From Wolfiporia cocos (lineage: Eukaryota > Basidiomycota > Agaricomycetes > Polyporales > Phaeolaceae): a DNA stretch of 64,000 nt. This document shows, piece by piece, positions 50,791 through 61,840 of the stretch. Where the stretch lies: the NCBI GenBank assembly GCA_029448655.1, contig JACCLO010000014.1, positions 1,984,001 through 2,048,000 on the forward strand. Direction: 5' to 3'. Made by a program: the position numbers and the translations under genes. The notes beneath the pieces are model-generated. The model saw nothing but the letters and a program-made list of their open reading frames with translations. It searched no databases and had not been told where the DNA came from. Numbering within the stretch: position 1 is the stretch's first letter; each line of letters opens with the position of its first letter.

Positions 50791-51471
50791 GTAGAGTTTC
50801 AGTGCCACAGATGAGACACCGCAGATGCATCTGGGGCACTCTAAGTCATCGAAATTAGGTGCCTGTTAGTACCAAAATAAAGCATCGCAAGCCGGGAATC
50901 AATCCAGGAACCATGAGACCTCGGCAAAACAGCAGCTGAAACCACTCAGCTGAAGTGGTTAGTGAAAGGAAGGTCTTGTGCAAATATATATTCAGTAGTT
51001 GATATAATAATGGTTGTAAAAAATTTAACATTCTGCTTATATGTCAGTAAGCTCAAGGTCAGTAAGCTCAAGTGTTCCTTGAACTCAGAATGCATCTCTT
51101 TATTAATGTATCCCACAATCCATATGTATCTGCAATGAGGTAAGGATGCTGTCATAAATTACCTACAGGGCAATATGGGAACATTGTGGTGTGACTTGAC
51201 AATAAACAGCTACGGTGATGAAAGGACATTAAATGGATCATATTGACAAGTATGTGACCAGATACCAAGACCATTTGGCGAAGTGGTACAGGTTGTGACT
51301 TTTCTGATCCTAGGTCAAGTGTTCGAACCCTGCACAGGTATTTCTTGCGCAGATGCATCTTATTTTATTCAGATGCATCTATGCAGCGCGCTTGGGTGTT
51401 AAGATTGCTTACAGAGCCTCAGATGCATCTGCGGTGTCTCTAAAGATGCATCTCTGGCACTGAAGTCCCTC
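50791..51471. mobile_element. Fold-back element, copy A: two divergent tRNA-like modules, 7-bp target duplication
   Basis: The 681-bp insert is flanked by identical 7-bp repeats CCTCCAG (50784-50790 and 51472-51478). Its ends read GTAGAGTTTCAGT at the left and, on the other strand, GAGGGACTTCAGT at the right. Both arms continue with matching sequence containing AGACACCGCAGATGCATCT, so it is an imperfect inverted repeat of about 45 bp or more. Each arm holds a tRNA-like segment reading outward: + strand 51285-51325 (TGGCGAAGTGG... GTTCGAACC) and - strand about 50950-50885 (CAGCTGAGTGG... GGATTGATTCCC). The same 13-bp ends occur in copy B. It has no protein frame and splits the second zinc finger of the surrounding gene. 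Confidence 0.8.
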
Positions 51472-53316
51472 CCTCCAGATCCCATTTGCAAACTGTATCA
51501 TTATTGTTCGACATGTCAATGCTATGCGCTTTGATAAGATGATTGTGAATTTCTGTTGTGTGTATCCGTGCCCCGCACCCTGAACCCCATCTGCAAGGGA
51601 AAGGAAATCTCATTATAGCGCTAGATGAGGACGAACTATCAGGAGCAGATAGAGCCTGGGTCACGACTTCGCTTGCACTAAGGGGGCTAGATGTAGCATT
51701 GCTGGTCGATGGCTGCATTAAAAGATCAGCGACGCGCAGCCGCGGGGAAGAGGAATGGACTTGATGGACTGATAAGGACTCATGTCGAGTCTGCCCATCA
51801 ATACTTTCGAGTTGCATACTGATTGAAGTGCGTCCATCATGTATGGATTGTTCCGAATGCATCGTCAACTCAAGCCTCGAGTTAATTCCCGAACACGATG
51901 TTTGGTCATTGGAAGGAGATGCTATGGGTTGTGGAGAGGCAGAGAGCACTGGCTGGGTATCAACTTGTGAGGCAGTCTCAGCTATGATCACGCTCGAGCT
52001 AATTCTCCAGGATTCCGAACCGGGAGTTTCAGTGGGAGCTGTCGGTATAGTGAGCAATGCGCCATATCAGTTTTATGGCACACACACCATCAGGAATCCT
52101 AAGCACATCGAACCCACATGGCAACAGGAGCTGCGTGCCAAACAGGAGTGATGACAATCCAGGGTTATGAAGTGAACTTCCGTTCATTTCATCACAACAT
52201 GATCAACATTGCGACCCCCTGGGCCAAGTACGCCAGCTGATGTTGCCCCCAGCTGCTCAGCTTCTGTGTGGTCGAAGGATGAAGTGGATGAGAACATATC
52301 GATGGCATTGGAAGCAAGCACCGATTTCGGCTCGGAGCGCACTCGCTCTGGACTGTTTGAGCCCACATCGTGCACATACACACTAGGCTTGCTATGGATG
52401 TGTGATATCTGAAGTTGTCTGGCTCACTCAGGTAAGTGGGGCACCTGCTGCGATAATTGTATCCTTCACAATGCATGATGGGGCATATCAAGGGTGTCGG
52501 CATTGAGCGAGAGGGGCGGATAGCCTGTATCACCAGCAGTGGATGAGGACGGATGCATAGACAGCCCATTTTGGCACTCTACACTCCTGCAATTGATTGG
52601 CAAGTCCTGAACAGCAATGCGGAATGCATCTACTGGTGCCTGAGAGGCTGTGAATGATATTGTAGCATCGATGTCTGTCACAGTGGGATTGCAATCCCTG
52701 CCGACACTTGCCGCTGTAAACGCGTCCGCAGTTGCTCCACTGCGTTCCAATGCAAGGAGGTCATGCTGGGCACATGCATTGAAGGATGTCCCTGCACGCT
52801 GAGCATTCAACGATGAAAGTAAAGCATTCAGTGTGTCAGATGCCGCAACCACTGTGTGTGGCATGATGTTCTGTGTCATGCTGCCAGACCACATGCCAGC
52901 GTGACCTGTCTGGTTGATGCTCCCTGAAACTGACTGAGAAGCTGCAGCATGAGCAGGATACATGATGTGTGATCCTGTACCGTCCATGCTGAATGAAGTG
53001 TTTCCCTGCAGTTGATTCATTGCAGCGATTTGTGGAGGCGGTGTAACAAAGACTGTAGGGTCACCAAAATGTGCGCAAGTTTGGTCGATGGGTTCTGCAG
53101 GCAATAGTGCCATAGAATGCGCAGCTTGGGTATATAGTCCAATTGTCCGGTCGGTGCCACCAACGTTGTTACAGATTGAATATCCGTTCAGCTGAAATAA
53201 CTAAGTCGAGTTACTCAGCGTATCGAGTAGCGCACTACTCGTTGGACTCAGCAGAGTCGAGCGTTGATATATAAGCTGCAGGCTTAATTGCTTAAGCCTT
53301 TGAGAACGAGTATAAG

Positions 53317-54247
53317 TGACACAGATCTATCCTGTGGGACTCACCTAGTCGCTATCCTGAGGTACTAGGGCGACTAGACGAGGAAGGACGGACCCAGTGC
53401 AGCAGTTGCTAGTGGAATAGTAGCGCAGCCGCAAACCAGACGAAGCTTGGGACTACCAATGGTAGTCCACTGGGAGTACCTATGGTACTCCGCGGGTGGG
53501 CGTTCGTGGTAACGACGATAGAATAGAACTAAAGTATGGAGCGCTTGGCTCCTACTTAAATACATGTATGCGGAGAGGTCATGTGCTACTGTATAGTACT
53601 ACCTTTCCGGGTTATGCGGCTTTGCCAATGGGCGAAGCTTATCTTATCTATGTTTTTATGATCCTATCTACAATGGCCGTGTGGGCCGGTAATGGCCGCA
53701 CCAATAGTAAGAGAGGAGGTTTATTATTATCTTGGACAAACGCGGGCACAGCCCGGGTATTGATGGCCGATAAGGCCGGACCAACAGCGATATTGCCTTG
53801 TTGCTAATATTATGCTGTATGGTCGTGTTGACATAATTATGCGAAGGCGTGCCGCGCCTGAAGTGTCATTATGATCAAGGATCTTATGACGGTGGGAAAC
53901 CGAGGAGGCCGACCCAATAGAACATTGCTTGGTGGTGATGTTTGGTGTTGTGGACATTATTATGCGAGCGTGCCGCGCTCGGCCTATCATTATGATCTAA
54001 GATCTTATGATGTGGCTGGTCTTGCTCTAACGGGCGAGACCTATGACGTAGCTGTAGTGTTGCTATTGGACGTGGATGTACCATAGCGTTATGTAAGCTA
54101 GTCATGTGGTTGATAAGCCCAGTTAAGAGCTTGTCGTGGTGGCAATGGGAGTTAACCCGTAGATAACTTGTAGTTAGACGTATAAATCCCAGGTAAATTG
54201 CTATAATCATAGGAAAAATGCTGTAAGCCCCAGATAAATCTGTGACA
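53317..54247. mobile_element. LTR-like insert 1, nested, 5-bp target duplication ATAAG
   Basis: It starts TGACACAGAT and ends ATCTGTGACA, and is bounded by ATAAG at 53312-53316 and 54248-54252. The host LTR sequence resumes after it (ATAAGATCCTTGT, as in the 59118-59659 copy). The TG...CA ends and 5-bp duplication fit a solo LTR of 931 bp. No protein motifs were seen inside. Confidence 0.8.
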
Positions 54248-54267
54248 ATAAGATCCTTGTTTATTCA

Positions 54268-54741
54268 TGTCACAGATTATTCTGTGATATTCATGTTATC
54301 CCCCTCCCTGGGTCAAACCAGGGATCTCATGTGTTGTAGTCACATGACTTGTGCCTGGTAGTGTAGTAGTACAAGTGTACTCGGTAGATAGCACGTATGG
54401 TCACATGATTCGGCTTAGTCAGCAGTGTGACAGCGCCTGCGCACGGACCTTGACTTCAGGGCCAGTACTTACAGTAGTAGTGCGTATGACACATGTATAT
54501 AAGCCACCGTCTGAGGTCTTACTACCTCAGACTTGGAATCATCGGCATTGGGGCGAGTCCCTCAGTTATACTCTGAACCTCTGCGTGCTAGACTGGTGGT
54601 CGACATAACTACTTGGTTACTGTCTACCTTGGGTCGTCTATCCACACCCATCCAGTCGCCCATTAAGATGTTAGGTCTTAGGTCTTAGATGTTAGGTTGA
54701 GGGCCGAGCATTAGTATCGTACGTCAGATAAATCTGTGTCA
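54268..54741. mobile_element. LTR-like insert 2, nested, 5-bp target duplication ATTCA
   Basis: It starts TGTCACAGAT and ends ATCTGTGTCA, and is bounded by ATTCA at 54263-54267 and 54742-54746. Host LTR sequence (ACAAGGTCGAGCTGAGGAAC) follows directly. Its ends closely resemble those of insert 1, so the two belong to one family. It is 474 bp long and non-coding. Confidence 0.8.
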
Positions 54742-56951
54742 ATTCAACAAGGTCGAGCTGAGGAACTCGACCGGTATTTACAACAGGGTTTTATACTACG
54801 ATTCGGTAATCGGGGTCATAGTGTCCTTGGTACTGCTACCACTAAGTCCATAAGGCTAGTACATTAAGATAACTAAGCTGAAACGTTGCGGTTGAGCGCA
54901 ACAGTGGCTGAAACGCAGAAGTCCTGTGGTTAGACACAAGATATCAACTAGAACCTGATACGCTGCGAGCCCATGGGCATAGGGCTGTTGTACATGAAAT
55001 GAGGGTTGCTGGTTGAGCAGGGAACCCTAGAAATAAATGCACGATACTACGGTTGAACGTTAAGTCCCTTTCTCCAGCGAGGTGTCAAAGGTATTCAGAC
55101 AATTTCATATGGACCGTAACACAGATGCTATGGCGGCAGCCGGCAACGATCCCAATGTACGAGCACCAGCCTGGTATGTCTGGCCCTGCCATGCCATGGC
55201 TGGATGGAATGCAGACCAGATAGCCTGCACTGGCTGTGTGATCCAACTTCCAGCATTGTCAACACTGGGCATCAAATGTGTGCGATTGATGTTTGCATAA
55301 GCTACCTGTGATGGATAGGCGCCGAACATGCCAGCGTGAGGTTGACCGGCACTCCCCATCACCACGCGATAACCTGATTGGTCAACATGTGTGTGTCACA
55401 AACTTGTGACCACCACCACCAATGCCTAACACTCCACCACCACACATCCTAACTCCCCTACTCACGCCTTTCAGATACCAGGGGGCCCTACGCCGTCGAG
55501 TGTGTTGAGGTCAGAGGGTAGTCCCAAGGCACTACAGCGAGCTCAAGGTTCTCCCAGACGAGCAGGCAGACATGTGCAAGCAGAGGGGATGAGGTTCAGT
55601 TTGGGGGATGAACACCCCAGAGTCACATTGACAAGTCTGAGGTGTAAGCCTCAGACGTTCCAGTACTTATACATGCAAGCAGAGTATTACTATCAAGGCT
55701 GCCCTAAAGCAATGTGGCCTGTGCGCATGCGCCTACCAAAGCGCTAAGTCTAACTCTAAAATGCTTACATAACTGGGTCACGTGACCATTATAGCCAGGT
55801 AGTCTAATGGTAACGCATCAACTCATAAGTCATCAGGTGATCTCTGTAGCATAAGTGCGGTAGTTCGAGACAATGTGAGGCCCATGTCGCAAAACTGCGA
55901 CAGTGTGGGGTGCACAATCACTCCTCCCATTCCACTAAACTGATTGTGATTGGGATCAATAGTGTGCAACAACGGTGCAATGAGAGTAGCAGAACCATTA
56001 GGAAACATGTCAAAGGCGCATGTGTGGCTGATACTCACTGTAACTAAAGGAAAATGTTGACCAGATTCAACAGGTTGCGGGATCGCTCCTCCAAGACTGC
56101 TGGAAGCAAGCAACAATGCTGCCGACATTATGTGAATGCTGGGTTGGGGTATATATGGTGCAACGAGGAAGACCGGAGTTTGACCAAGGTATCCTGTAAC
56201 TGGCTGGGAAACATATGGAGCAGCTTGTGCGGTGTGCGTGATCGCTCCGGCGTTTCCAATGCTAGGAAAGAGAAGTCGTCTGGATAGGACCCGCAGCAGC
56301 CCCCTGCAACGACTGCGTGACAACGGCTGACGGCGCATCAGTATAAAATAAAGCAGGATACACTTGGTTGTCGCTGATGATAGTTGATTGCAGTATGGCC
56401 CGGCTCATTGCCACACGTGCGCACGTGGCCCTCGCGCCGGCGCGGGGCGCGGCTCGCGCGCGCGCACAAGTTCTCTCCAGCGGTGCCATGTCGGCCGAAT
56501 GAGTGAGTTTCATGAGATTCGCAGAATCAAGCAGTGGCGGTGGCGTGATGATCTCTGTTGGGCCAGTAGGTCTCATGGAACTAAGGAGTGTCTTATCAAT
56601 ATTTGTATTTGCTGTTACTGGTGGGCTGAGGAGTGGATCTGTCCAAGTAGGCATCACGGCATTAGAATCAATTGCCCACACAGGTAACATTGCAGCTGCT
56701 GGAGGCAATGCTGCAGAGGAGTCTGTGGGCTCACCATTGTTTATGAGAGCTTGGTATGCCTGGGGGATACCTGCCATCATTGATCCGCATCTGGACCCTG
56801 CGGCCTGTACAGGTTGCATCGGTATGCCTTCACTATTGGAGATGTTCAGGGATAGGTATGGTGAGCACATATTGTCATTGTCGTTGAAGCCGATCCTCGT
56901 TGACTTAGGAGTGTCCAATGGTGATATCATTAATGAGCGATACAAGGACAT

Positions 56952-57983
56952 GGTTGAGGTGCACCGCTGACACAGGCCATTTACGGATGTTTGTGCATCT
57001 TTTGAGGATCACACTTACAGCCTCATCGATGGGCTGTGCACACTCAGCAGGGGCCATATCATTCCCTTGTGATGGGGACCTATGGATCAGTGTCAATAAT
57101 CATAGTGATATATGCAAGAGCACTATACTGACATTACAGGCTTCATGGGAACAGCAAGTGGAGAATGCTATGAGCACAAGAGATGTGGACTTATTCGTTC
57201 GCTGAAAAGGAGCATGGGCATGGAAGTGGGTATGGAGGATAACAACTGATCGACTTACAGTGTATTTTCAGCCCATGCAATCGACCAAATGAGTAGTGAT
57301 GTGCTGAAATGCTAACAAGTTGTGTGTTGAAGGACAGTGTGGGGGTAGGGTTAGTGGGCTGAGTTATAGGCCTTACAAGAGGGGATTTTATATGCCTGCA
57401 GTGTTTGGCTCGCAAATAAGCGATTGCAATTGACATCACAGATACAGCCCCAGAGTGGAATCGAGAGGGTGGAGACGGTACAGCAGAAGGGGCAATGTGG
57501 AGAGGGCAGTGGAAAATAAGCGTGTGGATATTGGGATCAAAAGGAATCAAAATAGAGTAAGTTCGGTTGCAAGCAAGGCAGTGAAGGCATATCACCTGTC
57601 ACTGACTTACCGTGAGAATAAATGGATTTTCGTGAGGTCTCCATGAGAAGGCTATGAAAGTGCTGTATGAGTATACGTGACATTCTGGACAATGAGCCTC
57701 TGAGGTGAAACACGACATTGTACAAACTCATGGGTGGTAGAACTGTCATTATCTGCAAAAAGACCACATCAAGGTGGCGTGCAATAATGTGGGGGTGAGT
57801 GCTGTAGTCGATTTTGCAGTGTGAATGCTGTGCTGGACATACCACATGGTCAATTGTTCCTGAACCTTGTTGAAATCTGGTGCCAGGGTCAGCTCTGCCA
57901 GCTGTCGCCCAAACCGTGTTGTCATAGTGGACTACTGTTGTACTTTAACATTAATACTGTTTCCTGCGTCGACGACCATAGCT
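56952..57983. other. Spacer upstream of the broken zinc-finger gene
   Basis: It should contain the promoter and possibly an upstream exon of the C2H2 gene. Frames here (for example - strand 57191-57595) have no recognisable motif. No transposon ends were identified before 57989. Confidence 0.35.
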
Positions 57984-57988
57984 ATGCC

Positions 57989-58695
57989 TGTTACGGGTCA
58001 AATACCCGTTCGTATATTCGAGTCGCAAATATAGATCGTTCTTCTGCACGTAGGCGTGTAGCCATTTGCAAGGCAAATACTCGTTAGATGCCTTCAAGTC
58101 CTAGATGAAGTTTCTAGGAGATCGTTTAATATCCAATGTGCGTTAGAGGATATAGTCGTGTTCAGGTGCGAGTCTGATAGAATATAAGACTCGCCTAAGT
58201 CCGAGAAGTCAGTGTGCACTTCGAGGACTTAGTCGTTCGGTTGCTCGAGTGAGAAATACTGAGCGTAGTTTCCTACGTTTGAGAACGAGTATAAGACTTC
58301 TTGTTTGTACAACAAGGTCGAGCTAAAGAGCCTCGACAATAAGTACATGAGCTTTTATACTACGCTAGGTTTTAGGGGTCAAGTCTATCCCAGATGTCAC
58401 CGCTACTATCCACGCTATAGTACCAAACGTTTGATAAGTATGTAGTGATATATCCGAGACGATAGATAGGAATGATGGCGGTTGAACGCCATATATCAGC
58501 TAGTGAATGATAAACATGAAACGAGGACAGAGTTGGATCTGTCAGAGTCGAAACACGCCCTATCTGCTAGTACATCTGGGGTTAGCCTAGTAGAATCACG
58601 AATAGCCAGGGGGTTGGTTGCGCAACAAGTCCCTGTATCGTATTCACCCTATGGTGAGTTCTGCCAGCGTTCGAAAAATTAAAATAACCGTAACA
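57989..58695. mobile_element. Solo LTR, 707 bp, 5-bp target duplication ATGCC
   Basis: It begins TGTTACGGGTC and ends ACCGTAACA, and is flanked by ATGCC at 57984-57988 and 58696-58700. It shares GAGAACGAGTATAAG, ACAAGGTCGAGCT and the GCGGTTGAACGC motif with the two other LTRs of this type, so it is a diverged relative. No internal retrotransposon sequence adjoins it. Confidence 0.85.
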
Positions 58696-59117
58696 ATGCC
58701 ATTCTGTGTCGCCTTGTCATCAGGAAAATCCTACTTTGCTAGTCTAGAGAAATTAGGGACGGATTAGATTTAATCCAGCTGGATTATCCCAGATTAGACG
58801 ATTAGGAAGATTAGACATTTACAACCCCCCCCTGTATAACTTAATTAAGCTAGGTCCTGATTGTTCATGATTATCTGTAATCTGGCTCAATTAGGGCTGG
58901 ATAAGAAGTGGATTAGACTCAATTAGATCTCAATTCAACAGTGGTTGTGCTTGCAGCCTTTCATTCACAGCATACACATTTGATAGAAATATATTGAGGC
59001 TATATCACTACACACTATGCGAAACGTTGAAGTGGTACGATCTCAACATTTGTCGGTGGTGGTGGACACACAGCTCGCTACAGCTGTGACTGCATTCTCT
59101 CTGTCCATCATACAGCC

Positions 59118-59659
59118 TGTTACGATCTTACCAGGTACACTCAAATATTCTCTTTGACACCGCACTGTGTATTAGGACTTAGCGTTCAACCGCCATACCC
59201 AGCGCTCTATTTCTAGGGGCCTCTGTTCAACCGTAGGCCCTGTTTCATGTATAACAACCCTATGCCCACTCTCCGTGTTCGCATCGCGTTCTAGCTGATA
59301 TTCTGTGCATAACCACAGTAGCTTTATGTTTCATCCCTTGTTGCGCTCAACCGCAACACTTCTCCTTTATTACTTATATCGTTAGCTTGACGGACTTAAT
59401 AGTAGCAGTACCAAGGACACTATGACCCCAATTAACAGATTGCAGTATATAACCTGATGTAAATACCGGTCGAGTTCCTCAGCTCAACCTTGTTGAATTA
59501 CAAGGATCTTATACTCGTTCTCAAAGGCTTGAGCAATTAAGCCTGCAGCTTGTATATCGACACTCTGACTCTGAGGAGTCCGACGAGTAGTGCGCTACTC
59601 GATACGCTGAGTAACTCGACTTGGTTATTTTGCGTCGGATGGATATTCGATCTGTAACA
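59118..59659 (-). mobile_element. Solo LTR, 542 bp, 5-bp target duplication CAGCC
   Basis: The ends are TGTTACGATC and GATCTGTAACA, and the flanks are CAGCC at 59113-59117 and 59660-59664. It is the uninterrupted version of the LTR at 53167-55121, in the opposite orientation, and served as the reference for working out the nested insertions there. No retrotransposon body is attached. Confidence 0.9.
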
Positions 59660-59747
59660 CAGCCCGAGTCTCTATCAACCGCAGCCGGGAGCATCGGCAG
59701 GGTGCGCACAGCATGTGGGAGAGTGCGGAGTAGGCTACAGGGTGGAG

Positions 59748-59990
59748 TCACTTGACTACGCCCCCCACCGTGAATGGATCACGCACCTCGCGATGGAACA
59801 TACCATGTAGCATAGTGTACAGTTTTGCAACGTAGCACGCATCGTCCATGTAGGTCAACTTGGGCAGGTACTGGGCCAAACTGTTCAGAATCTGGCGTAG
59901 GACTTTGTTTACCTTCTTTCGGTGCTGCTTGTAAGTGGGTGAGCCCTCAAAGAGCGATATGGTTGTGGAGGCATGACGCCACTTGGACAC
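59748..59990 (-). CDS. Hypothetical 80-residue frame, possibly an exon or relic
   Basis: I do not recognise this product. It reads MSKWRHASTTISLFEGSPTY, then a Lys-rich helix-like segment, then LPKLTYMDDACYVAKLYTML and ends PFTVGGVVK. Its composition is more protein-like than surrounding frames, with even use of hydrophobic and charged residues. It lies inside the 58718-60677 candidate element and may be a remnant of that element's protein or a captured exon. No splice partners were identified with confidence. Confidence 0.25.
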   Translation of the reverse strand: MSKWRHASTTISLFEGSPTYKQHRKKVNKVLRQILNSLAQYLPKLTYMDDACYVAKLYTMLHGMFHREVRDPFTVGGVVK

Positions 59991-60677
59991 GCACGCTGCC
60001 GGTGATGGGCTGCCTGCATGGCACCAATGTCAGCACAATGACATGCATCTGCACCACCGCCATCACCGTCACCGTTGCTAGGTGGTCTTCTCTCAATGTC
60101 TGCACTCACCACTCAATGTCCTCTGTGCTCACCACTCTCACCGCTGCCCTCTGTGCTCGTAATCTGCCCTTTAGCCTGCCCCCACTCCATGCCTATGCTC
60201 TGCAGCCTTCCGTCCATGATCGTCGGCTGGTGGGGACAGTCAGAGGGTCAGAGAATCAGGCGGCACATATGTCGACAGACTCTCTCTGGCTAGAGGAGTT
60301 TCATGGCTGCTGCACTCACCTAATGATCGCGGCAGCAGTGGTGATGACACTGAATATGCTGTCATCATCACCACCGTCGACGCTGCACAATGACATGTTC
60401 CACGTCGGGCATCAAGGCAGTCAGTCCGTAGTCAAGGAACAAGGGACAAAGCACCGGAGTTGCTCTGTGACTTGGTAACGTCACCACAATTAGCGCTCAG
60501 CAATGTTGCTGGCCGATGATTAGAAAGACAATTAGATGGGATTAAGGTATGGTTAGTGTAGAATTAGGAGAATGGACCACTTTTATATGAATTAGATGAA
60601 TTAGACTCAAGCTAGGAAAGTGAAGACCTAATTAGCTTCTAATTTCTCTAAACTAGCAAAGTCAATTTTTCCTGATG

Positions 60678-61600
60678 GTGTCACCTTGTATCGCCTTGGA
60701 ACGCCATGCAAACATCATCGAGTTGTATCATATGCAGAACAGTCACTACTGTCAGCGCACAAGTATTGAACTCACCATATGGCGGCCGCTCTTGGTCTGT
60801 TATCTGTGTTATGGCTATCACACCGTGTTCAGCATGTGTCCATAGCCGCCTGACAGGTTACTGGTAGGTAGCTCTCTGCAGCTTCATGGTACTCACAACG
60901 TGATGGAGTGGCTTCAATATGTTAACTTTAGACTCCAATGCAAGGTTGATCGTGATTGTACCTGATTGGGCATTGTCATAATAATCTGGGCATTCAAACT
61001 CGGCAAAATACTCGCACAGGCTCCACTTGCTGGAGGATATTGTACATGTAGTAGTTCGTAATCAACTGGAGAACAACATTCTATGGGCAATGCAGTGATG
61101 GATTTTGTATGTGAGGAGTGCCAGCTACGGATTTGATCTCTCACTACTTTCCCGTGCATCTGATGCCAATGACCTGAGTACTAGTATAGCTTATGGAGAA
61201 TATATGATAAAAGACGCAGCTTTAGACTTGAACAACTCATTTAACTGCTACTAGACAGAGGTGAACTGTCGTTGATTTTTTTGCGGACCAGGTAAAGTGT
61301 ACGTACTGACTACAAATCGAACGATTTGGGAGGTCTCTCGATGGACGAGTTAAATAGACAGTTGATCTCCAGAAGGCTCATGGGATGCCTTCTGTCATGC
61401 TGCATATTTTGATATGGTAATGATGGTCCATATAGTTGACAGTAGATGGTCTATAAGCGTCATAGGCCGTTTGTCAATGTATCACATACATTGAGATCAA
61501 CGTCGGCAAAACGCGAACTCTCATATCTAGTCCGCTAACTATTGCAAATAGCAGCTTGGTAGATATACGTAGATACGAGCAGATACTATGTGCGGGGTAC
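60678..61600. other. Spacer, nothing recognised
   Basis: No gene, terminal repeat or RNA feature could be supported between the TIR element and the minisatellite. A - strand frame at 60914-61159 is unremarkable. Confidence 0.4.
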
Positions 61601-61840
61601 TTGCAGGATCAACGAGGACCGAAATACTATTTGTAGGATCAACGAGGACCGAAATACTATTTGCAGGATCAATGAGGACCGACATGTTATTGGCAGGATC
61701 AACGAGGACCGGCATGTTAGTTGCAGGATCAAAGAGGACCGAAATAATATTTGCAGGACCAAAGAGGACAGATCTATTATTTGCAGGATTAACAAGGACA
61801 GGAATATCAATTGCAGGATCAACACAGATGGAGATATTAA
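61601..61840. repeat. 30-bp minisatellite, eight units
   Basis: The unit TTGCAGGATCAACGAGGACC plus ten bases is repeated eight times head to tail. The first units are nearly identical and the last ones diverged. Because 30 is divisible by three and the unit has few stops, several frames on both strands stay open across it with 10-residue periodic peptides (for example INEDRNTICR on +, VDPANSISVL on -). There is no evidence that any is translated. Confidence 0.95.

Larger units (their letters stand above)
53167..55121 (+). mobile_element. Solo LTR carrying two nested LTR insertions
   Basis: The element begins TGTTACAGAT and ends CCGTAACA, and aligns with the solo LTR at 59118-59659 in inverted orientation: shared runs include AAGTCGAGTTACTCAGCGTA, GCAGGCTTAATTGC and GTCATAGTGTCCTTGGTACT. 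Removing the two inner inserts (53317-54247 and 54268-54741) leaves about 540 bp, the same length as that copy. Flanking pentamers are AACGT and CAGAT, so it has no target duplication of its own. That suggests recombination between two elements. It interrupts the C2H2 gene. Confidence 0.8.
50605..56951 (-). pseudogene. C2H2 zinc-finger protein gene broken by transposon insertions
   Basis: Exon-like pieces on the - strand run 56951-56262 and 56338-55823 (low-complexity Pro/Ser/Ala-rich), 55365-55122, 53166-52466, about 52440-52190, 52057-51472 and 50790-50605. The C-terminal pieces hold zinc fingers: CRWGSGCGARIHTTEIHNHL with IKAH, then a finger starting CKWDLEGG that is cut, and after the insertion GRGQTCSKAHKQNLARHIG and CPFCSQKFARPDSLSRHLETC. 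The cut finger rejoins in frame if the 681-bp element at 50791-51471 and one 7-bp duplication are removed. A second break lies at the LTR stack 53167-55121, where LPAAAIAS stops on one side and GGTDRTIGLY resumes on the other. The intact gene was probably a transcription factor; the present copy is unlikely to work unless the insertions are spliced out. Exon borders are approximate. Confidence 0.65.
58718..60677. mobile_element. Candidate TIR element containing a solo LTR
   Basis: An inverted repeat of about 38 bp, with a few mismatches, lies at 58718-58755 (CATCAGGAAAATCC... AGAGAAATTAG) and 60639-60677. Inside each end the DNA is studded with ATTAGA/TTAATC motifs. The ends are followed by CGCCTTGT on the left and CACCTTGT a few bases out on the right, a possible but imperfect 8-bp duplication. 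A solo LTR (59118-59659) has inserted into it. The only protein-like frame is at 59748-59990. Confidence 0.5.

Noticed and set aside
51277..51340. Possible tRNA gene
   Set aside because: It has A- and B-box-like sequence but the T stem and acceptor do not pair; it lies inside fold-back copy A.
55780..55850. Possible third tRNA-derived SINE head (TAGTCTAATGGTAACGC)
   Set aside because: No B box at the proper distance and no matching 3' tail or duplication; it also runs into a coding-like piece of the C2H2 gene.
59825..60478. 217-residue + strand frame
   Set aside because: It is His/Thr/Ser/Cys-rich without motif, antisense to the more protein-like frame at 59748-59990, and crosses transposon-derived DNA.
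61601..61840. Regular 30-bp periodicity resembling a CRISPR array
   Set aside because: There are no spacers: the units are contiguous and diverge gradually. The genome is eukaryotic.
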